The notes: generated by a model from the letters alone, not told the origin. A stretch of 64,000 nucleotides of DNA from Chryseotalea sp. WA131a (GCA_025370075.1 CP073016.1:620001-684000); one strand, 5' to 3'; positions 16,686 to 26,472 are shown, counted from the stretch's first letter. A program made the numbers and translations.

Positions 16686-17600
16686 ATGGGAACACGATTT
16701 TTTAAATTATTAACTGCCAGTTTTTTTGTAGGTGCTTTGCTCTGTCTTTGCGATTTTGCTTCTGCGCAAGAGCTTAACTGCAAGGTCACCATCAATGCCG
16801 ACCAGATTCAAACTTCTGATCGTTCGGTGTTCAAAGACATGGAGCGTGCCATTGCCATCTTTCTAAATTCACGTAAGTGGACCAACGATAGTTACAAAAA
16901 TTACGAGCGGATTGAATGCGCCATTTTTTTGAACATCACAAAAATGCCTGCCATCGGCCAGTTTTCGGCAAACGCACAAATAACGGTGGCGCGACCTGTT
17001 TACAACTCTAATTATCAAACCGTGTTGTTAAACTTTGCCGATCGAGATTGGGAGTTTGATTATCTGGAATCGCAGCCATTGGAGTACAACGATAATGGGT
17101 ATCTTAGTAATCTTACTTCCATTTTGGCTTTTTATGCCTATGTTATTTTAGCAATGGATTATGATTCGTTTAGCGAATTGGGTGGAACGCCCTACATTCA
17201 AAAAGCATTGATGGTAGTCAATAATGCCCAAGCATCTAACCGGGCGGGTTGGGCGCCTTTGGTAAGTACGCGCAGCAGAAATGCCCTCGTGGAAAATCTC
17301 AATAACCCACAGATGGTTGACTTACGGAAGAATACCTATAACTATCATCGCATTGCGTTGGATAGCTTTGATAAAAACCCCGATCAAAGCAGAGAAAAAG
17401 TATTGGAGATATTGAAAAATGTGAAGAAGGTTTGGACACTAAACCCTACCTCCATATTTGTGATTTCCTTTTTTGATACCAAAGCAACAGAGTTGGCCAA
17501 AATATTTTCAGAAGGCAACCTGAATGTGCGTAGAGAGGCGTATGACATCCTTACACAAATCGACCCCAAGAGCAATATTTACCAAAGCATTATTAAGTAA
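16686..17600 (+). CDS. porD: Type IX secretion system protein PorD (DUF4835)
   Basis: A 304-residue exported protein with a signal peptide ending at ASAQ. ELNCKVTINADQIQTSDRSVF is the typical start of the mature DUF4835 domain, followed by FLNSRKWTND and PVYNSNYQTVLLNFADRDWEF. PorD is needed for type IX secretion and gliding in Bacteroidetes. The ATG at 16686 is chosen; a TTG at 16671 overlaps coaBC. The coaBC-porD-recN order is conserved in the phylum. Confidence 0.9.
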   Translation: MGTRFFKLLTASFFVGALLCLCDFASAQELNCKVTINADQIQTSDRSVFKDMERAIAIFLNSRKWTNDSYKNYERIECAIFLNITKMPAIGQFSANAQITVARPVYNSNYQTVLLNFADRDWEFDYLESQPLEYNDNGYLSNLTSILAFYAYVILAMDYDSFSELGGTPYIQKALMVVNNAQASNRAGWAPLVSTRSRNALVENLNNPQMVDLRKNTYNYHRIALDSFDKNPDQSREKVLEILKNVKKVWTLNPTSIFVISFFDTKATELAKIFSEGNLNVRREAYDILTQIDPKSNIYQSIIK

Positions 17601-17663
17601 AAGCCTCGCTCTTTTCTTCCGGCATTTTCCTTGTTGCTTCACAAGTAGTATTTTTACCTATCT

Positions 17664-19316
17664 ATGTTGCTTAGCCTCGTTATAAAAAATTACGCACTCA
17701 TTCGCGAACTGGAAATTCATCCTTCTGGAAAACTGAATGTAGTAACAGGCGAAACAGGAGCGGGCAAATCTATTATGTTGGGCGCGATTGGATTGCTGCT
17801 GGGCAATCGGGCAGATGCCAAATCGCTTTGGAATGAGAATGAAAAGTGTTTGGTGGAAGGGGCTTTTGATGTTTCGACTTACAAGCTCAAAACTCTTTTT
17901 GAGCAGTATGATTTGGATTATGAAGAACAAACATTGATCCGTAGAGAAATTAGTCCGGGTGGAAAGAGTCGTGCTTTCATCAACGATACACCGGTTACGT
18001 TGGATGTTATGCGCGTGATGGGTGACCGTTTGATGCACATCCATTCGCAACACGAAACGCTAGAACTTGCGAATAAGAATTTTCAGTTAGGATTAATCGA
18101 TTCCTTTGCGGGCAACGGTAAACTGGTAAATGAATATCAGGTTGCATGGAAAGAATTCGTAACAGTATGGACGGCTTATGAAAAAATAAAAGCGGAGTCC
18201 AGTGCCCTCAAGCAAGAATCGGATTACATTAAATTTCAGTTGGAGGAGTTGACGAAAGCAAATCTAAGCCTAGGAGAACAGCAACAACTAGAATCTGAGC
18301 AGCAGGTGCAAGAGCATGCTGAGGAAATTAAGGTTAACTTGACCAACATTCTTTCATTGATTGATCAGTCCGAATTTTCCGTTCGCAACGCCTTCATTAC
18401 CATTCGCGCGCAACTAAATTCCATCGTTTCTTTTTCACCGACCTATTCCAAAATGTATGAGCGATTTGAAAGCCTACGGTTGGAATTAGATGATTTAGCC
18501 AAAGAGATTGAACATGAATCCGATCTGGTCGAGTTCGATCCAAATCGAGCCCAAACAATCAACGATCGGTTAAGTACCCTTTATCAGTTATTGAAAAAGC
18601 ATCGCGTGCAAGATGTTTCGCAACTGATGGAGATACAGGAAACGTTGCAGCAAAAGCACGAAAAAGCTTCTAATTTAGACGACTACCTGCTGAAGGCAAA
18701 AAATGAAATAGAACGAACTGAAAAAATAGTTTCAGAAACAGGAGCAAAGCTAAGCCTTACCCGACAAAAAGTTTTTGCAGCCATCACCAAGCAACTTTCT
18801 CAATTGCTGAAAGAATTGGGTATGCCCGATGCGGTGGTGAAGATTGAACACAGCTCCACACCACCTTCTGCCTCTGGCATGGATAGTATTGAATTATTGT
18901 TTAGTGCCAACAAGGGCGTTCTCCCCAGACCATTGGTGCAGGTAGCTTCAGGGGGAGAGTTTTCGAGGCTCATGTTTTCGATTCAATACATTCTTGCCGA
19001 AAAAACATCGTTGCCGACTTTAATTTTGGATGAGATCGATAATGGTATCTCCGGTGAAGTGGCCATACAGCTAGGAAAGATGATGAAGCAAATGGCGCAA
19101 AAGCACCAATTGATTACCATCAGTCATTTACCACAAATAGCCGCCAAGGGAGATGCGCATTACTTTGTTTATAAAGACAACACTTCTGCAAAGACGATCA
19201 GTCACATCAGGCAACTGTCTGAAAAAGAAAGAATCGATGAAATAGCCAAAATGATTGCAGGAGCAAATCCGTCTGCCAAAGCCATTGCAAACGCGAAAGA
19301 ATTAATGGACTTGTAA
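17664..19316 (+). CDS. recN: DNA repair protein RecN
   Basis: An SMC-like ATPase of 550 residues in double-strand break repair. The Walker A motif is GETGAGKS (about residues 30-37), long coiled-coil arms occupy the middle (about 160-370), and the C-terminal half carries the signature ASGGEFSRLMFS and Walker B LILDEIDNGISG, followed by the ISHLPQIAA segment. Length is normal. The gene ends only a few bases before the convergent phosphate transporter. Confidence 0.97.
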   Translation: MLLSLVIKNYALIRELEIHPSGKLNVVTGETGAGKSIMLGAIGLLLGNRADAKSLWNENEKCLVEGAFDVSTYKLKTLFEQYDLDYEEQTLIRREISPGGKSRAFINDTPVTLDVMRVMGDRLMHIHSQHETLELANKNFQLGLIDSFAGNGKLVNEYQVAWKEFVTVWTAYEKIKAESSALKQESDYIKFQLEELTKANLSLGEQQQLESEQQVQEHAEEIKVNLTNILSLIDQSEFSVRNAFITIRAQLNSIVSFSPTYSKMYERFESLRLELDDLAKEIEHESDLVEFDPNRAQTINDRLSTLYQLLKKHRVQDVSQLMEIQETLQQKHEKASNLDDYLLKAKNEIERTEKIVSETGAKLSLTRQKVFAAITKQLSQLLKELGMPDAVVKIEHSSTPPSASGMDSIELLFSANKGVLPRPLVQVASGGEFSRLMFSIQYILAEKTSLPTLILDEIDNGISGEVAIQLGKMMKQMAQKHQLITISHLPQIAAKGDAHYFVYKDNTSAKTISHIRQLSEKERIDEIAKMIAGANPSAKAIANAKELMDL

Positions 19317-19320
19317 GAAT

Positions 19321-20733
19321 TTAGGAAATAGCCCGAAAGATTAAAAACAGCGTTCCCGCCATAATCATCACCACAGGTAAAGTTAAGAACCAAGCAATCA
19401 AAATATTGCGAATGGTATCGGGATTTAGATTTTTGACACCTTTGTTAGCCACCATGCTACCGGCAATGCCAGAAGAAAGCACGTGCGTGGTGCTCACGGG
19501 CCAGCCAAAATTTGAAGATAAGCCGATGGTTAATGCAGCGATCATTTCGGCACTCGCTCCTTGTGCATAGGTAAGATGCTCTTTTCCGATTTTTTCACCG
19601 ATGGTTTTTACGATACGCTTCCAACCGATCATCGTACCAATTCCCAAAGACAAAGAAATCATAAACAAAACCCATGTGGGGGAATAGTCTGTTAAGTTTC
19701 TAACCTCTTTTAAATTTTTGTCAAGTGATAAAATATCCGTTTCACTCAGCCTTACATCTTCCTCTTTCATCAGCGAACGTAGGTTTCGATCCAACACCAT
19801 TACATCTTTTCTAATTTCGAATTTCTCTGCTTTTGGTACTAGGGTAGAAGAGGGCAAAGATCCGAAGGTAGATCGTAAATGTGTGTTTTTTGATTTTACT
19901 TGGTGAAGCTTGTCTTTCTGTTTTGCAGACAAAGAAGTAGTATCGATTGAGTTAATAATCTGCTCGATGCGAGTGGTTGCGGCTGGAATCTTTGATGTAT
20001 CGTAATGATCGTTAAGGGCAAAATAGGTAGGAACAATCCCAATCAACACAAGCATCGCTAACCCAACCCCTTTTTGTCCATCATTACTTCCGTGATAAAA
20101 GCTCACGAGTGTGCAGGTAATAAACAAGATGCCGCGTATCCACCAAGGTGGTGGTTGATTTTTCTTTGGCTCTTTAAAAAGCGTATCGCCAACTTCTGAT
20201 TTTCGGGTGGCAATTCGAATGACATACATCAATACGATGGTGACAGAAAATCCAAAAAGAGGCGAAATCAATAACGACCAACCGATTTCACCTGCCTTCG
20301 ACCAATTTACTGCATCTCCGGTAGCCTCGGGTAAAAAAGTAAATGCCAGACCAACGCCTAAAATCGATCCAATCATGGTGTGAGAGCTTGAGCATGGTAT
20401 GCCTAAGTACCAGGTTAGTAAATTCCAAAATATGGCCGTAAGCAAAAGTGCCAATACCATCGAGATACTATGTGCAATGTTTTGGTCTACAAGCGTTTCA
20501 ACGGGCAATAAATTTACGATACTCATGGCCACCCCAATGCCCCCTGCAAAAACTCCCAAGAAATTCCAAGTACCAGACCAGATAACTGCTACCCAAGGCT
20601 TGAGTGAATTGGTATAAATAACCGTTGCCACCGCATTGGCAGTGTCATGAAAGCCATTGACAAACTCAAAAGCACAAACTGCCACTAAACATAAGATGAG
20701 TAAGATGGCGTAGGAGGTCTCTAATTCAAACAT
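19321..20733 (-). CDS. Inorganic phosphate transporter, PiT family
   Basis: 470 residues with about ten membrane helices and the two PiT repeats: GFHDTANAVATVIYT near the N-terminus and SGIAGSMVANKG in the second repeat, with YHGSNDGQKGVG between. A hydrophilic insertion of about 110 residues (about 240-350) divides the halves, as in many bacterial PiT proteins. It imports phosphate with a cation. No phoU-like partner is adjacent. Transcription is convergent with recN. Confidence 0.93.
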   Translation of the reverse strand: MFELETSYAILLILCLVAVCAFEFVNGFHDTANAVATVIYTNSLKPWVAVIWSGTWNFLGVFAGGIGVAMSIVNLLPVETLVDQNIAHSISMVLALLLTAIFWNLLTWYLGIPCSSSHTMIGSILGVGLAFTFLPEATGDAVNWSKAGEIGWSLLISPLFGFSVTIVLMYVIRIATRKSEVGDTLFKEPKKNQPPPWWIRGILFITCTLVSFYHGSNDGQKGVGLAMLVLIGIVPTYFALNDHYDTSKIPAATTRIEQIINSIDTTSLSAKQKDKLHQVKSKNTHLRSTFGSLPSSTLVPKAEKFEIRKDVMVLDRNLRSLMKEEDVRLSETDILSLDKNLKEVRNLTDYSPTWVLFMISLSLGIGTMIGWKRIVKTIGEKIGKEHLTYAQGASAEMIAALTIGLSSNFGWPVSTTHVLSSGIAGSMVANKGVKNLNPDTIRNILIAWFLTLPVVMIMAGTLFLIFRAIS

Positions 20734-20785
20734 AAACCGAGGTAAAACGATGGCATACTAAGCCATTATATGAACTAATTGCGAC

Positions 20786-20813
20786 CAAAGGTAATGTGCC
20801 TTTGTCGACTCAA
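20786..20813 (-). promoter_or_regulatory. Candidate promoter of the phosphate transporter gene
   Basis: On the minus strand TTG (20811-20813) and TACCTTTG (20786-20793) are 17 bases apart, close to but shorter than the usual spacing. Confidence 0.35.
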
Positions 20814-20893
20814 TGTTATGGAATTGTTACCATTTTTTCGCGGTAAAATAGGTTTAAATAGCGTCTTTTGTGCCTTTTGCGCGGTAAAAAAGT

Positions 20894-21535
20894 ATGGAGA
20901 TTCTGCTTGAAAATGAGAGGTTAGAGCTGCTTCAGCAGAAGGCTATATATATGCCGGCCCATCGGGTATTGCTGCTGGCCGATGTGCACTTTGGTAAGGT
21001 CAATCATTTCCGAAAGGCGGGCATACCGGTACCGCTAAAGGCCAACGATCGAAATACAGAATTGTTGATCGAACTTATTCAGCAAACCAAACCGCTTCGT
21101 ATTATTTTTTTAGGCGACTTATTCCACAGTCATTACAACGAAGAGTGGGAAGTGGTAGGCCAAATTACCAATCATTTTAAGGAGCTATCATTTGAGTTAG
21201 TGGTGGGCAATCACGATATCATGAGCGAGCATCAATACACACGCCATCGATTTATACTTCATCAAAAACTAACGGTGGGCAATCTTTTATTGACGCACGA
21301 AGAATTGACTCGTGTGCCGACTGGTTTTTATAACCTCGCTGGCCATGTTCATCCGGGTGTTCGGCTTCATGGCAAGGGAAGACAATCGTTGATGCTCCCA
21401 TGCTTTTATTTTGGTAAACGAAAAGGTTTGCTGCCGGCCTTTGGTTCGTTTACGGGTTTGGCAAAGATTAGACCAAGGCAAAACGATAAGGTTTATGTTA
21501 TTGTAGAAGGACGAATAGTGCTACTACAAGAATAG
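20894..21535 (+). CDS. pdeM: Ligase-associated DNA-damage-response endonuclease PdeM
   Basis: A calcineurin-like metallophosphoesterase of 213 residues. Metal-binding blocks appear in order: LLLADVHFGKVNHFRKAG (DxH), IFLGDLFHS (GD), VVGNHD (GNHD), LLTHEE and GHVHPG (GHxH). This arrangement and the LPCFYFGKRKGLLPAFGSFTG end match PdeM, often found beside a DNA ligase/exonuclease set; here that set is absent from the window. The start at 20894 is the only ATG before the first strand. Confidence 0.9.
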   Translation: MEILLENERLELLQQKAIYMPAHRVLLLADVHFGKVNHFRKAGIPVPLKANDRNTELLIELIQQTKPLRIIFLGDLFHSHYNEEWEVVGQITNHFKELSFELVVGNHDIMSEHQYTRHRFILHQKLTVGNLLLTHEELTRVPTGFYNLAGHVHPGVRLHGKGRQSLMLPCFYFGKRKGLLPAFGSFTGLAKIRPRQNDKVYVIVEGRIVLLQE

Positions 21536-21549
21536 GGTTTAGGAGATAG

Positions 21550-22014
21550 CTAGAGTGCAAATTTCAATACAACCCTTCCGGTGTGCCCTTCATAAAGCAT
21601 GGTAAAATTTTTTAAGAAAGTTCTTCCAATAAGGGCTTTGTGTAGCTGACCACCATCTGCTAAGTGAACGCCAGCAAAAGCTCCGTATATTGTATAGGAT
21701 AATGAATGAACATGAATCTGCGCCAAATAGATTTTTGCTTCATGCTGGCCTGCCGAACCCGCAATAAAACGTTTGTCAATGATGGGCAAGTTAAGCTGAG
21801 AAGCTAATAAATCGTCAATGCAAGATTCCCCAGCGCCTGTATCTACTAATGCATCAACGAAATTAATTCCCGCATGTGGAGCGCTTGAAGTATTTTCCGC
21901 ATTCCATTCCTTATCGAAACCAATGTTGACCTGAAGTGTAGGCCCCCAAGTGGCCAACAAATCTGCTCCATTTATACCATCACTACTATTGAAACCACAA
22001 TTAGTTTCTCGCAT
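21550..22014 (-). CDS. Retropepsin-like aspartyl protease domain protein
   Basis: 154 residues with one retroviral-type protease motif, ALVDTGAGESCID (about residues 55-67), followed by a conserved IGRTFLKNF strand near the C-terminus. Single-domain retropepsins act as homodimers. The gene begins two bases after the stop of a small protein gene on the same strand, a pairing I believe recurs in other genomes. No signal peptide is present, so it should be cytoplasmic. Substrate unknown. Confidence 0.75.
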   Translation of the reverse strand: MRETNCGFNSSDGINGADLLATWGPTLQVNIGFDKEWNAENTSSAPHAGINFVDALVDTGAGESCIDDLLASQLNLPIIDKRFIAGSAGQHEAKIYLAQIHVHSLSYTIYGAFAGVHLADGGQLHKALIGRTFLKNFTMLYEGHTGRVVLKFAL

Positions 22015-22016
22015 CT

Positions 22017-22265
22017 TTAGAGAAGATTATATACTACAGATGCTGGAAGAGTCAAGTTAGGTGCACCCACTTGTCGAATCAAGTAAGGTCCTTCATAAAA
22101 AAGCCGAACTGCCTCTTGGGCAGCACTTTCGAAAGAATCATGTACAGAAACTAGAGTTTGATTGTGAATTAAAACCCATTTGCCTGCTTTTAATTCGCTT
22201 TGTATTTTTGTATAGAAAGAAATATTCTTATCCAGATTTTCTTCTTTTGTGCGTTCAATTATCAT
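22017..22265 (-). CDS. Small DUF5678-like protein paired with the retropepsin
   Basis: 82 residues from the ATG at 22265 (MIIERTKEENLDKN); the frame extends upstream, but that part overlaps the previous gene's 3' end and has no likeness. The segment GKWVLIHNQTLVSVHDSFESAAQEA resembles the short DUF5678 domain. It ends two bases before the retropepsin start, implying translational coupling and a joint role, perhaps as substrate or partner. Confidence 0.65.
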   Translation of the reverse strand: MIIERTKEENLDKNISFYTKIQSELKAGKWVLIHNQTLVSVHDSFESAAQEAVRLFYEGPYLIRQVGAPNLTLPASVVYNLL

Positions 22266-22290
22266 ATTACAAAGATGCAAATTCTTTTCA

Positions 22291-23010
22291 TTATCTCCTT
22301 TTCCTAGGCTTCGGCTTCCCACCTCCACCACCTGTATAAAACATCAGTCCGATTGAAAATTCCAATCCGGTAAAATCTACTTTTGCATCTTTAAAATCCA
22401 CCGGTTTTGTTTCCGTTAAGTTAGTAAGTGTTCCGCCCGAGTAGCTTCCTTTCATTGGAAACTTGGCAGTGCCCATCAAATAATTTGTTTCGAGCGATAC
22501 GCTTACTTGGTTGGTAACAGGTATGGTAAGTTCTGCACCAACATGATAACCGAAGCCGGGGTTGTTCTCGTAGGTAAGTGAAGAATTTGCCACGTCCCAT
22601 TTTTCAAGTTGCCGAATGGCACGGTCGATGTTGCCGTAATTCAAATTTTGGCCAAAGCCATAAAAGAAAAAACCACCGCCTTTTATATCAAACTCTACGC
22701 GATCACCTTTTAATTCAAACACCAATTCGGCTGGGACGAGTATGGTAAAGTTAGGACCCAATAAAGAATTGTTGGACTCAAACGGAAGGCCAATAATATT
22801 TAGCCCCGACATGCGATACAAAGAGGCCCCCGTTTCCAAAGCAATAAAGCGGTTTAAGTTTACGCCAATGCCTCGGATGGAAAACGGACTGATAGGCGTT
22901 GAGAAATCTCCGTTGCGTGGAATGAAGTATGAAAAGGAAAGCCCTACTTCTTGCGCATGGGTAGCACTCATTGAACCAACGATGCAAATCAGAAACAAAT
23001 TTTTTTTCAT
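22291..23010 (-). CDS. Exported beta-barrel-like protein of unknown function
   Basis: 239 residues with a signal peptide (MKKNLFLICIVGSMSATHAQ) and alternating strand patterns (GVNLNRFIALETGASLYRM, ELTIPVTNQVSVSLETNYL, GLEFSIGLMFYTGG) that suggest a small outer-membrane barrel of the opacity/Skp-associated type. The C-terminus is unusual: GGGGGKPKPRKRR, a glycine run and basic tail. It is followed 25 bases later by the small protein/retropepsin pair. Confidence 0.65.
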   Translation of the reverse strand: MKKNLFLICIVGSMSATHAQEVGLSFSYFIPRNGDFSTPISPFSIRGIGVNLNRFIALETGASLYRMSGLNIIGLPFESNNSLLGPNFTILVPAELVFELKGDRVEFDIKGGGFFFYGFGQNLNYGNIDRAIRQLEKWDVANSSLTYENNPGFGYHVGAELTIPVTNQVSVSLETNYLMGTAKFPMKGSYSGGTLTNLTETKPVDFKDAKVDFTGLEFSIGLMFYTGGGGGKPKPRKRR

Positions 23011-23185
23011 ATTCTATATTGATAGAGCAAGTTACTATTTAACCGCTAACCGTTTGTAAAATTATTTCTAACCAAAAACATATTCTTCTTATCTTCAATG
23101 TTTGAATGACCAATGCTGAATTCTAGGTGCCCATGATTCTATAATTTCAAGTAAAAACGATTTACAATTTTCAATCCCTATAAAA

Positions 23186-24889
23186 ATGAAATACTGGCCA
23201 TTACTTTTTCTCATTACCATTATCAGTTGCACACAAAAAAAACCATCAGCCGACCTTATCCTGCAAGGTGGAAAAATTTATACTTTGGATGATGCTCAGC
23301 CAATCGTGGAAGCCGTGGCTGTGAAGGATGGAAAAATAGTGTTTGCCGGCTCCGCTCAAGCGGTTGAGGAATTTAAAAGTGAGAAAACAAAAATTTTTGA
23401 TTTGAAAGGCAATACACTCACACCGGGTTTCATCGAAGGTCATGGCCACATCATGGGCCTTGGCTATAATGAAATGAACTTGGATTTGATGGACGTAAAA
23501 AGTTATGACGAAATGGTGGAGCGGGTGCGCGAAGCAGTGGCCAAAGCACAACCCGGACAATGGATTTTGGGAAGAGGCTGGCACCAAGATAAGTGGGAGA
23601 CGAAGCCAGAAAAAATGGTGAAAGGATTTCAAACGCACGAAGCCCTTAGTGCAGTGTCGCCCAATAATCCAGTGTTCTTACGGCATGCCAGCGGCCATGC
23701 AGGTTTTGCCAATGCCAAAGCTATGCAGATCGCAGGGGTGAATCAATTATCTGTAGAGGCATTGAAACAAAATACAGAAGAAGGAGGCGAAATCATCCGC
23801 GATGAACTGGGCAACCCAACTGGTCTTTTCAATGAGCGCGCGCAGACAATGATCGCCCAACATATACCAGAAAATACGGAAGAAAGTGATACCAAAGCGT
23901 TAGAGTTAGCCATCAAGGCCTGCCTTGCCAATGGCATTACCAGTTTTCACGATGCAGGTGCATCGCGCTCATCCATAGATTTGTTCAAAAAATTTAAACA
24001 GCAAAATAAACTGGATATTGGGTTATATGTGATGGTCACCGGCTTCGATCCTAAACTTGTTTACGAAAGTTTTAGAAAAGGACCGATTATTGACTCCACA
24101 GGAATCTTAACCATACGGTCGATCAAATTAAATTGCGATGGTGCACTGGGCTCGCGTGGTGCATGGTTGCTAGAGCCCTATTCTGATCGTACCGATTTTC
24201 ATGGCATGGCCACCTTGTCGATGGATACTGTTTTAAAAATCGCACGCGAAGGGTTGAACCACGGATTTCAAATTTGCTCGCACGCTATTGGCGATCGTGC
24301 CAACAAAGAAATTTTAGATCGGTATGAAAAAGCGTTCATCGAAAATCCGACCAACGCAAAGGATGTTCGTTATCGTATTGAACACGCCCAGCACTTAGCG
24401 TCAACGGATATTCCTCGCTTTGCACAGTTGGGTGTACTGCCCGCTATGCAAGCTGTTCACTTATCTTCTGATCGGCCCTGGGCAATCGATCGGCTAGGGG
24501 AGAAGCGCATCAAAGAAGGTGCTTATATGTGGCAAGCGTTGTTGAAATCAGGCGCGAAAATCGTGAACGGCACAGATGTGCCCGTGGAGCCCATCAATCC
24601 CATCGCCTCTTTCTTTGCGTCCGTTACGCGCCAAACCTTGAAAGGCGAACCCGAAGGTGGCTATGAGCCAGCAGAAAAAATGACGCGCGAGCAAGCTCTT
24701 CGTTCCTATACATTAGATGCTGCCTACGGAGCATTTGAAGAAAAGATCAAAGGCTCTATTGAGGTGGGCAAACGCGCAGACTTCACTATTTTTTCGCAAG
24801 ATATCATGACAGTTTCTGATCAGAATTTGCTAAAAACAAAAGTGACTGCTACGGTGGTGGGCGGAAGAGTATTGTTTGAAAACAAGTAA
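23186..24889 (+). CDS. Amidohydrolase-family lipoprotein (YtcJ-like)
   Basis: 567 residues beginning with a lipoprotein signal (LITIISC, Cys about 16). The metal-dependent hydrolase motifs are TPGFIEGHGHIMG (HxH), HDAG, the SHAIGD His, IEHAQ and the terminal NGTDVPVEP Asp. This domain order matches YtcJ/NfdA-type amidohydrolases, which cleave N-substituted formamides or similar amides. The lipid anchor suggests periplasmic action. It has its own terminator and is probably monocistronic. Confidence 0.88.
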   Translation: MKYWPLLFLITIISCTQKKPSADLILQGGKIYTLDDAQPIVEAVAVKDGKIVFAGSAQAVEEFKSEKTKIFDLKGNTLTPGFIEGHGHIMGLGYNEMNLDLMDVKSYDEMVERVREAVAKAQPGQWILGRGWHQDKWETKPEKMVKGFQTHEALSAVSPNNPVFLRHASGHAGFANAKAMQIAGVNQLSVEALKQNTEEGGEIIRDELGNPTGLFNERAQTMIAQHIPENTEESDTKALELAIKACLANGITSFHDAGASRSSIDLFKKFKQQNKLDIGLYVMVTGFDPKLVYESFRKGPIIDSTGILTIRSIKLNCDGALGSRGAWLLEPYSDRTDFHGMATLSMDTVLKIAREGLNHGFQICSHAIGDRANKEILDRYEKAFIENPTNAKDVRYRIEHAQHLASTDIPRFAQLGVLPAMQAVHLSSDRPWAIDRLGEKRIKEGAYMWQALLKSGAKIVNGTDVPVEPINPIASFFASVTRQTLKGEPEGGYEPAEKMTREQALRSYTLDAAYGAFEEKIKGSIEVGKRADFTIFSQDIMTVSDQNLLKTKVTATVVGGRVLFENK

Positions 24890-24909
24890 GAATAACAGAA
24901 GAAACAAAA

Positions 24910-24929
24910 AAGCCCCGTCAAAGGGGCTT
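24910..24929 (+). terminator. Terminator hairpin after the amidohydrolase gene
   Basis: AAGCCCC and GGGGCTT pair around GTCAAA; a run of As precedes and TTC follows, so it may serve both directions. Confidence 0.8.
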
Positions 24930-24963
24930 TCATTCAGTTAAGCTTTATGAAGTCTGAAAAATC

Positions 24964-25356
24964 CTATTTCAAAAACTTATGGGCTCTGTCCATCAATAGC
25001 TTGCGGTCAGCTGTAATCGAAGGATCGCTGTAGATGCGTGAAGATAATTCGGCCACCACACCTTTTTTGTAGCCAAGCTTTTCTGCCACTTGTTCACAAA
25101 AATTGATTTCACTTTTAAACACCTGTCCATCGCTTTTCATCAATTGGATGAGGTGATACAAATTTTCAAATTTTTGGTCTTCGGTCAATGCATCTAAATT
25201 ACCAATTGGTTGCGGCTTCCTTAGCATGGCATTTACTTCCTCTTCCGATACTCCGTTGGCTTTGGCAATCAAGTGAATTACTTTTGATTCTTTTTCGGCC
25301 ACCATATTATCTCTGGCTGCCAAATTTATCAGAACATTTAGTTGGTCTTTTACCAT
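24964..25356 (-). CDS. TerB-like (tellurite resistance) helical protein
   Basis: 130 residues from the ATG at 25356 (MVKDQLNVLINLAARD); the frame is open upstream but without likeness. The pattern of a D near residue 15, EEVNAMLRKP and LMKSDGQVFKSEINFCEQVAEKLGY recalls the TerB/DjlA-like helical domain with its acidic metal site. Its function in Bacteroidetes is not clear. No other ter genes are near. Confidence 0.75.
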   Translation of the reverse strand: MVKDQLNVLINLAARDNMVAEKESKVIHLIAKANGVSEEEVNAMLRKPQPIGNLDALTEDQKFENLYHLIQLMKSDGQVFKSEINFCEQVAEKLGYKKGVVAELSSRIYSDPSITADRKLLMDRAHKFLK

Positions 25357-25510
25357 AATGATTAATATTTGTGCGAAAATAACTATAACATGAAGCGAAT
25401 TTACACAAATTTCGGACAATCCTTACAACAGCAAAGAAAAATGATGTCTGGCCTTCTTGGTATGCAACCCTTGTGTGAATTAAAGGTCTATGGAGTAAAA
25501 TGATTGTGAT

Positions 25511-26200
25511 ATGAAGAAATTGGTATTAACCTATTGGCTAACAGCAATGATGGTGGTAGCCTTCGCTCAACAAAAAGAAACGCGCAAGCTCAGTTCATTC
25601 AAAGGAATAAAAGTTTCGCAAGCCATTGATGTATATCTAAAAAAAGGTGATAAGGAAGAGGCTCGCATCGAAATTGGCCCGGATAGCCGCCTTGGGTTAA
25701 GTGATGTGTTGACAGATGTTTCAGGCGCTACCTTGCGGGTGCACTTGGACGGAGGAAGTTGGAAGCGGGTAGATGTGAAAGTGTATATTACTTATATTTC
25801 ATTAGAGAAGATTTCGGCCAGTTCTGCAGCCAACGTTTTTGCCGATGCTACCATTAAATGCAATAGCATGGAGATTACCGCAAGCAGTGCAGGTTCCGTA
25901 GAGATAGCGATTGATGCCACTAGTGTGACGGCCGATGCCTCTAGTGCTGGCAGGATTGAGTTGGAAGGAAAGACAAAATCGCTGGATGCAGAAGCCAGCA
26001 GTGCAGGCAATGTCGATGCCTACAGTTTAGAAAGTGAAACAGTCAATGCGCAGGCCAGCAGCGCGGGCTCTATTAAGGTAGTGGCCTCCAAGGAGATTGA
26101 TGCCCATGCCAGCAGTGGTGGCGATGTTCGATACCGAGGCAATCCTTCGCGTACAAACACAGGCTCTAGCAGTGGAGGTTCTGTGAAAAAATCGAACTGA
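25511..26200 (+). CDS. GIN-domain (DUF2807) exported protein with ASSAG repeats
   Basis: 229 residues: signal peptide to VAFAQ, then KLSSFKGIKVSQAIDVYLKKG, the usual start of a head GIN domain. The rest is a beta-solenoid of about 20-residue turns, each marked by A-S-S-A-G, A-S-S-G-G or a variant (at least five copies, from ITASSAGSV to HASSGGDV). The C-terminus is Ser/Gly-rich. It is thought to be a periplasmic or surface adhesive/structural module. The same fold ends the PspC protein near the left edge. Confidence 0.88.
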   Translation: MKKLVLTYWLTAMMVVAFAQQKETRKLSSFKGIKVSQAIDVYLKKGDKEEARIEIGPDSRLGLSDVLTDVSGATLRVHLDGGSWKRVDVKVYITYISLEKISASSAANVFADATIKCNSMEITASSAGSVEIAIDATSVTADASSAGRIELEGKTKSLDAEASSAGNVDAYSLESETVNAQASSAGSIKVVASKEIDAHASSGGDVRYRGNPSRTNTGSSSGGSVKKSN

Positions 26201-26270
26201 CAAGGGAATCGAATCATTCAAAAGGCTAAGGCTTTTCCTTGGCCTTTTTCCATCTAATCACTTTTTCAAA

Positions 26271-26402
26271 TCACTTCTTCTTTTTTTGTTTCGCTTTATC
26301 TTCTTGTTGCAACAATTCCCAATTGATTAACGCAACCGAAAATTTTTTCTGATACACCAAGTAGGGGGCCATCGAGTTGTTGAGTAGCACGGGGTTTACC
26401 AT
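26271..26402 (-). pseudogene. Possible 3' fragment of a lost gene
   Basis: A 43-codon frame on the minus strand starts MVNPVLLNNSMAPYLVYQKK and ends in a lysine-rich tail (QQEDKAKQKKKK). It looks like the natural C-terminus of a larger protein rather than random sequence, but nothing upstream continues it. It may be a remnant or a small gene. Confidence 0.3.
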
Positions 26403-26472
26403 AGCTGAAAGTTTTCCCCATTAGACGTTAAACCATGGCCTTTAGTTTGACACCTGAATAAATAAGTATAGC

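Noticed and set aside
25870..26130. Repeated DNA words in the GIN-domain gene as a CRISPR-like or tandem array
   Set aside because: The repeats follow codons for ASSAG turns of a beta-solenoid and vary between copies; they are protein repeats.
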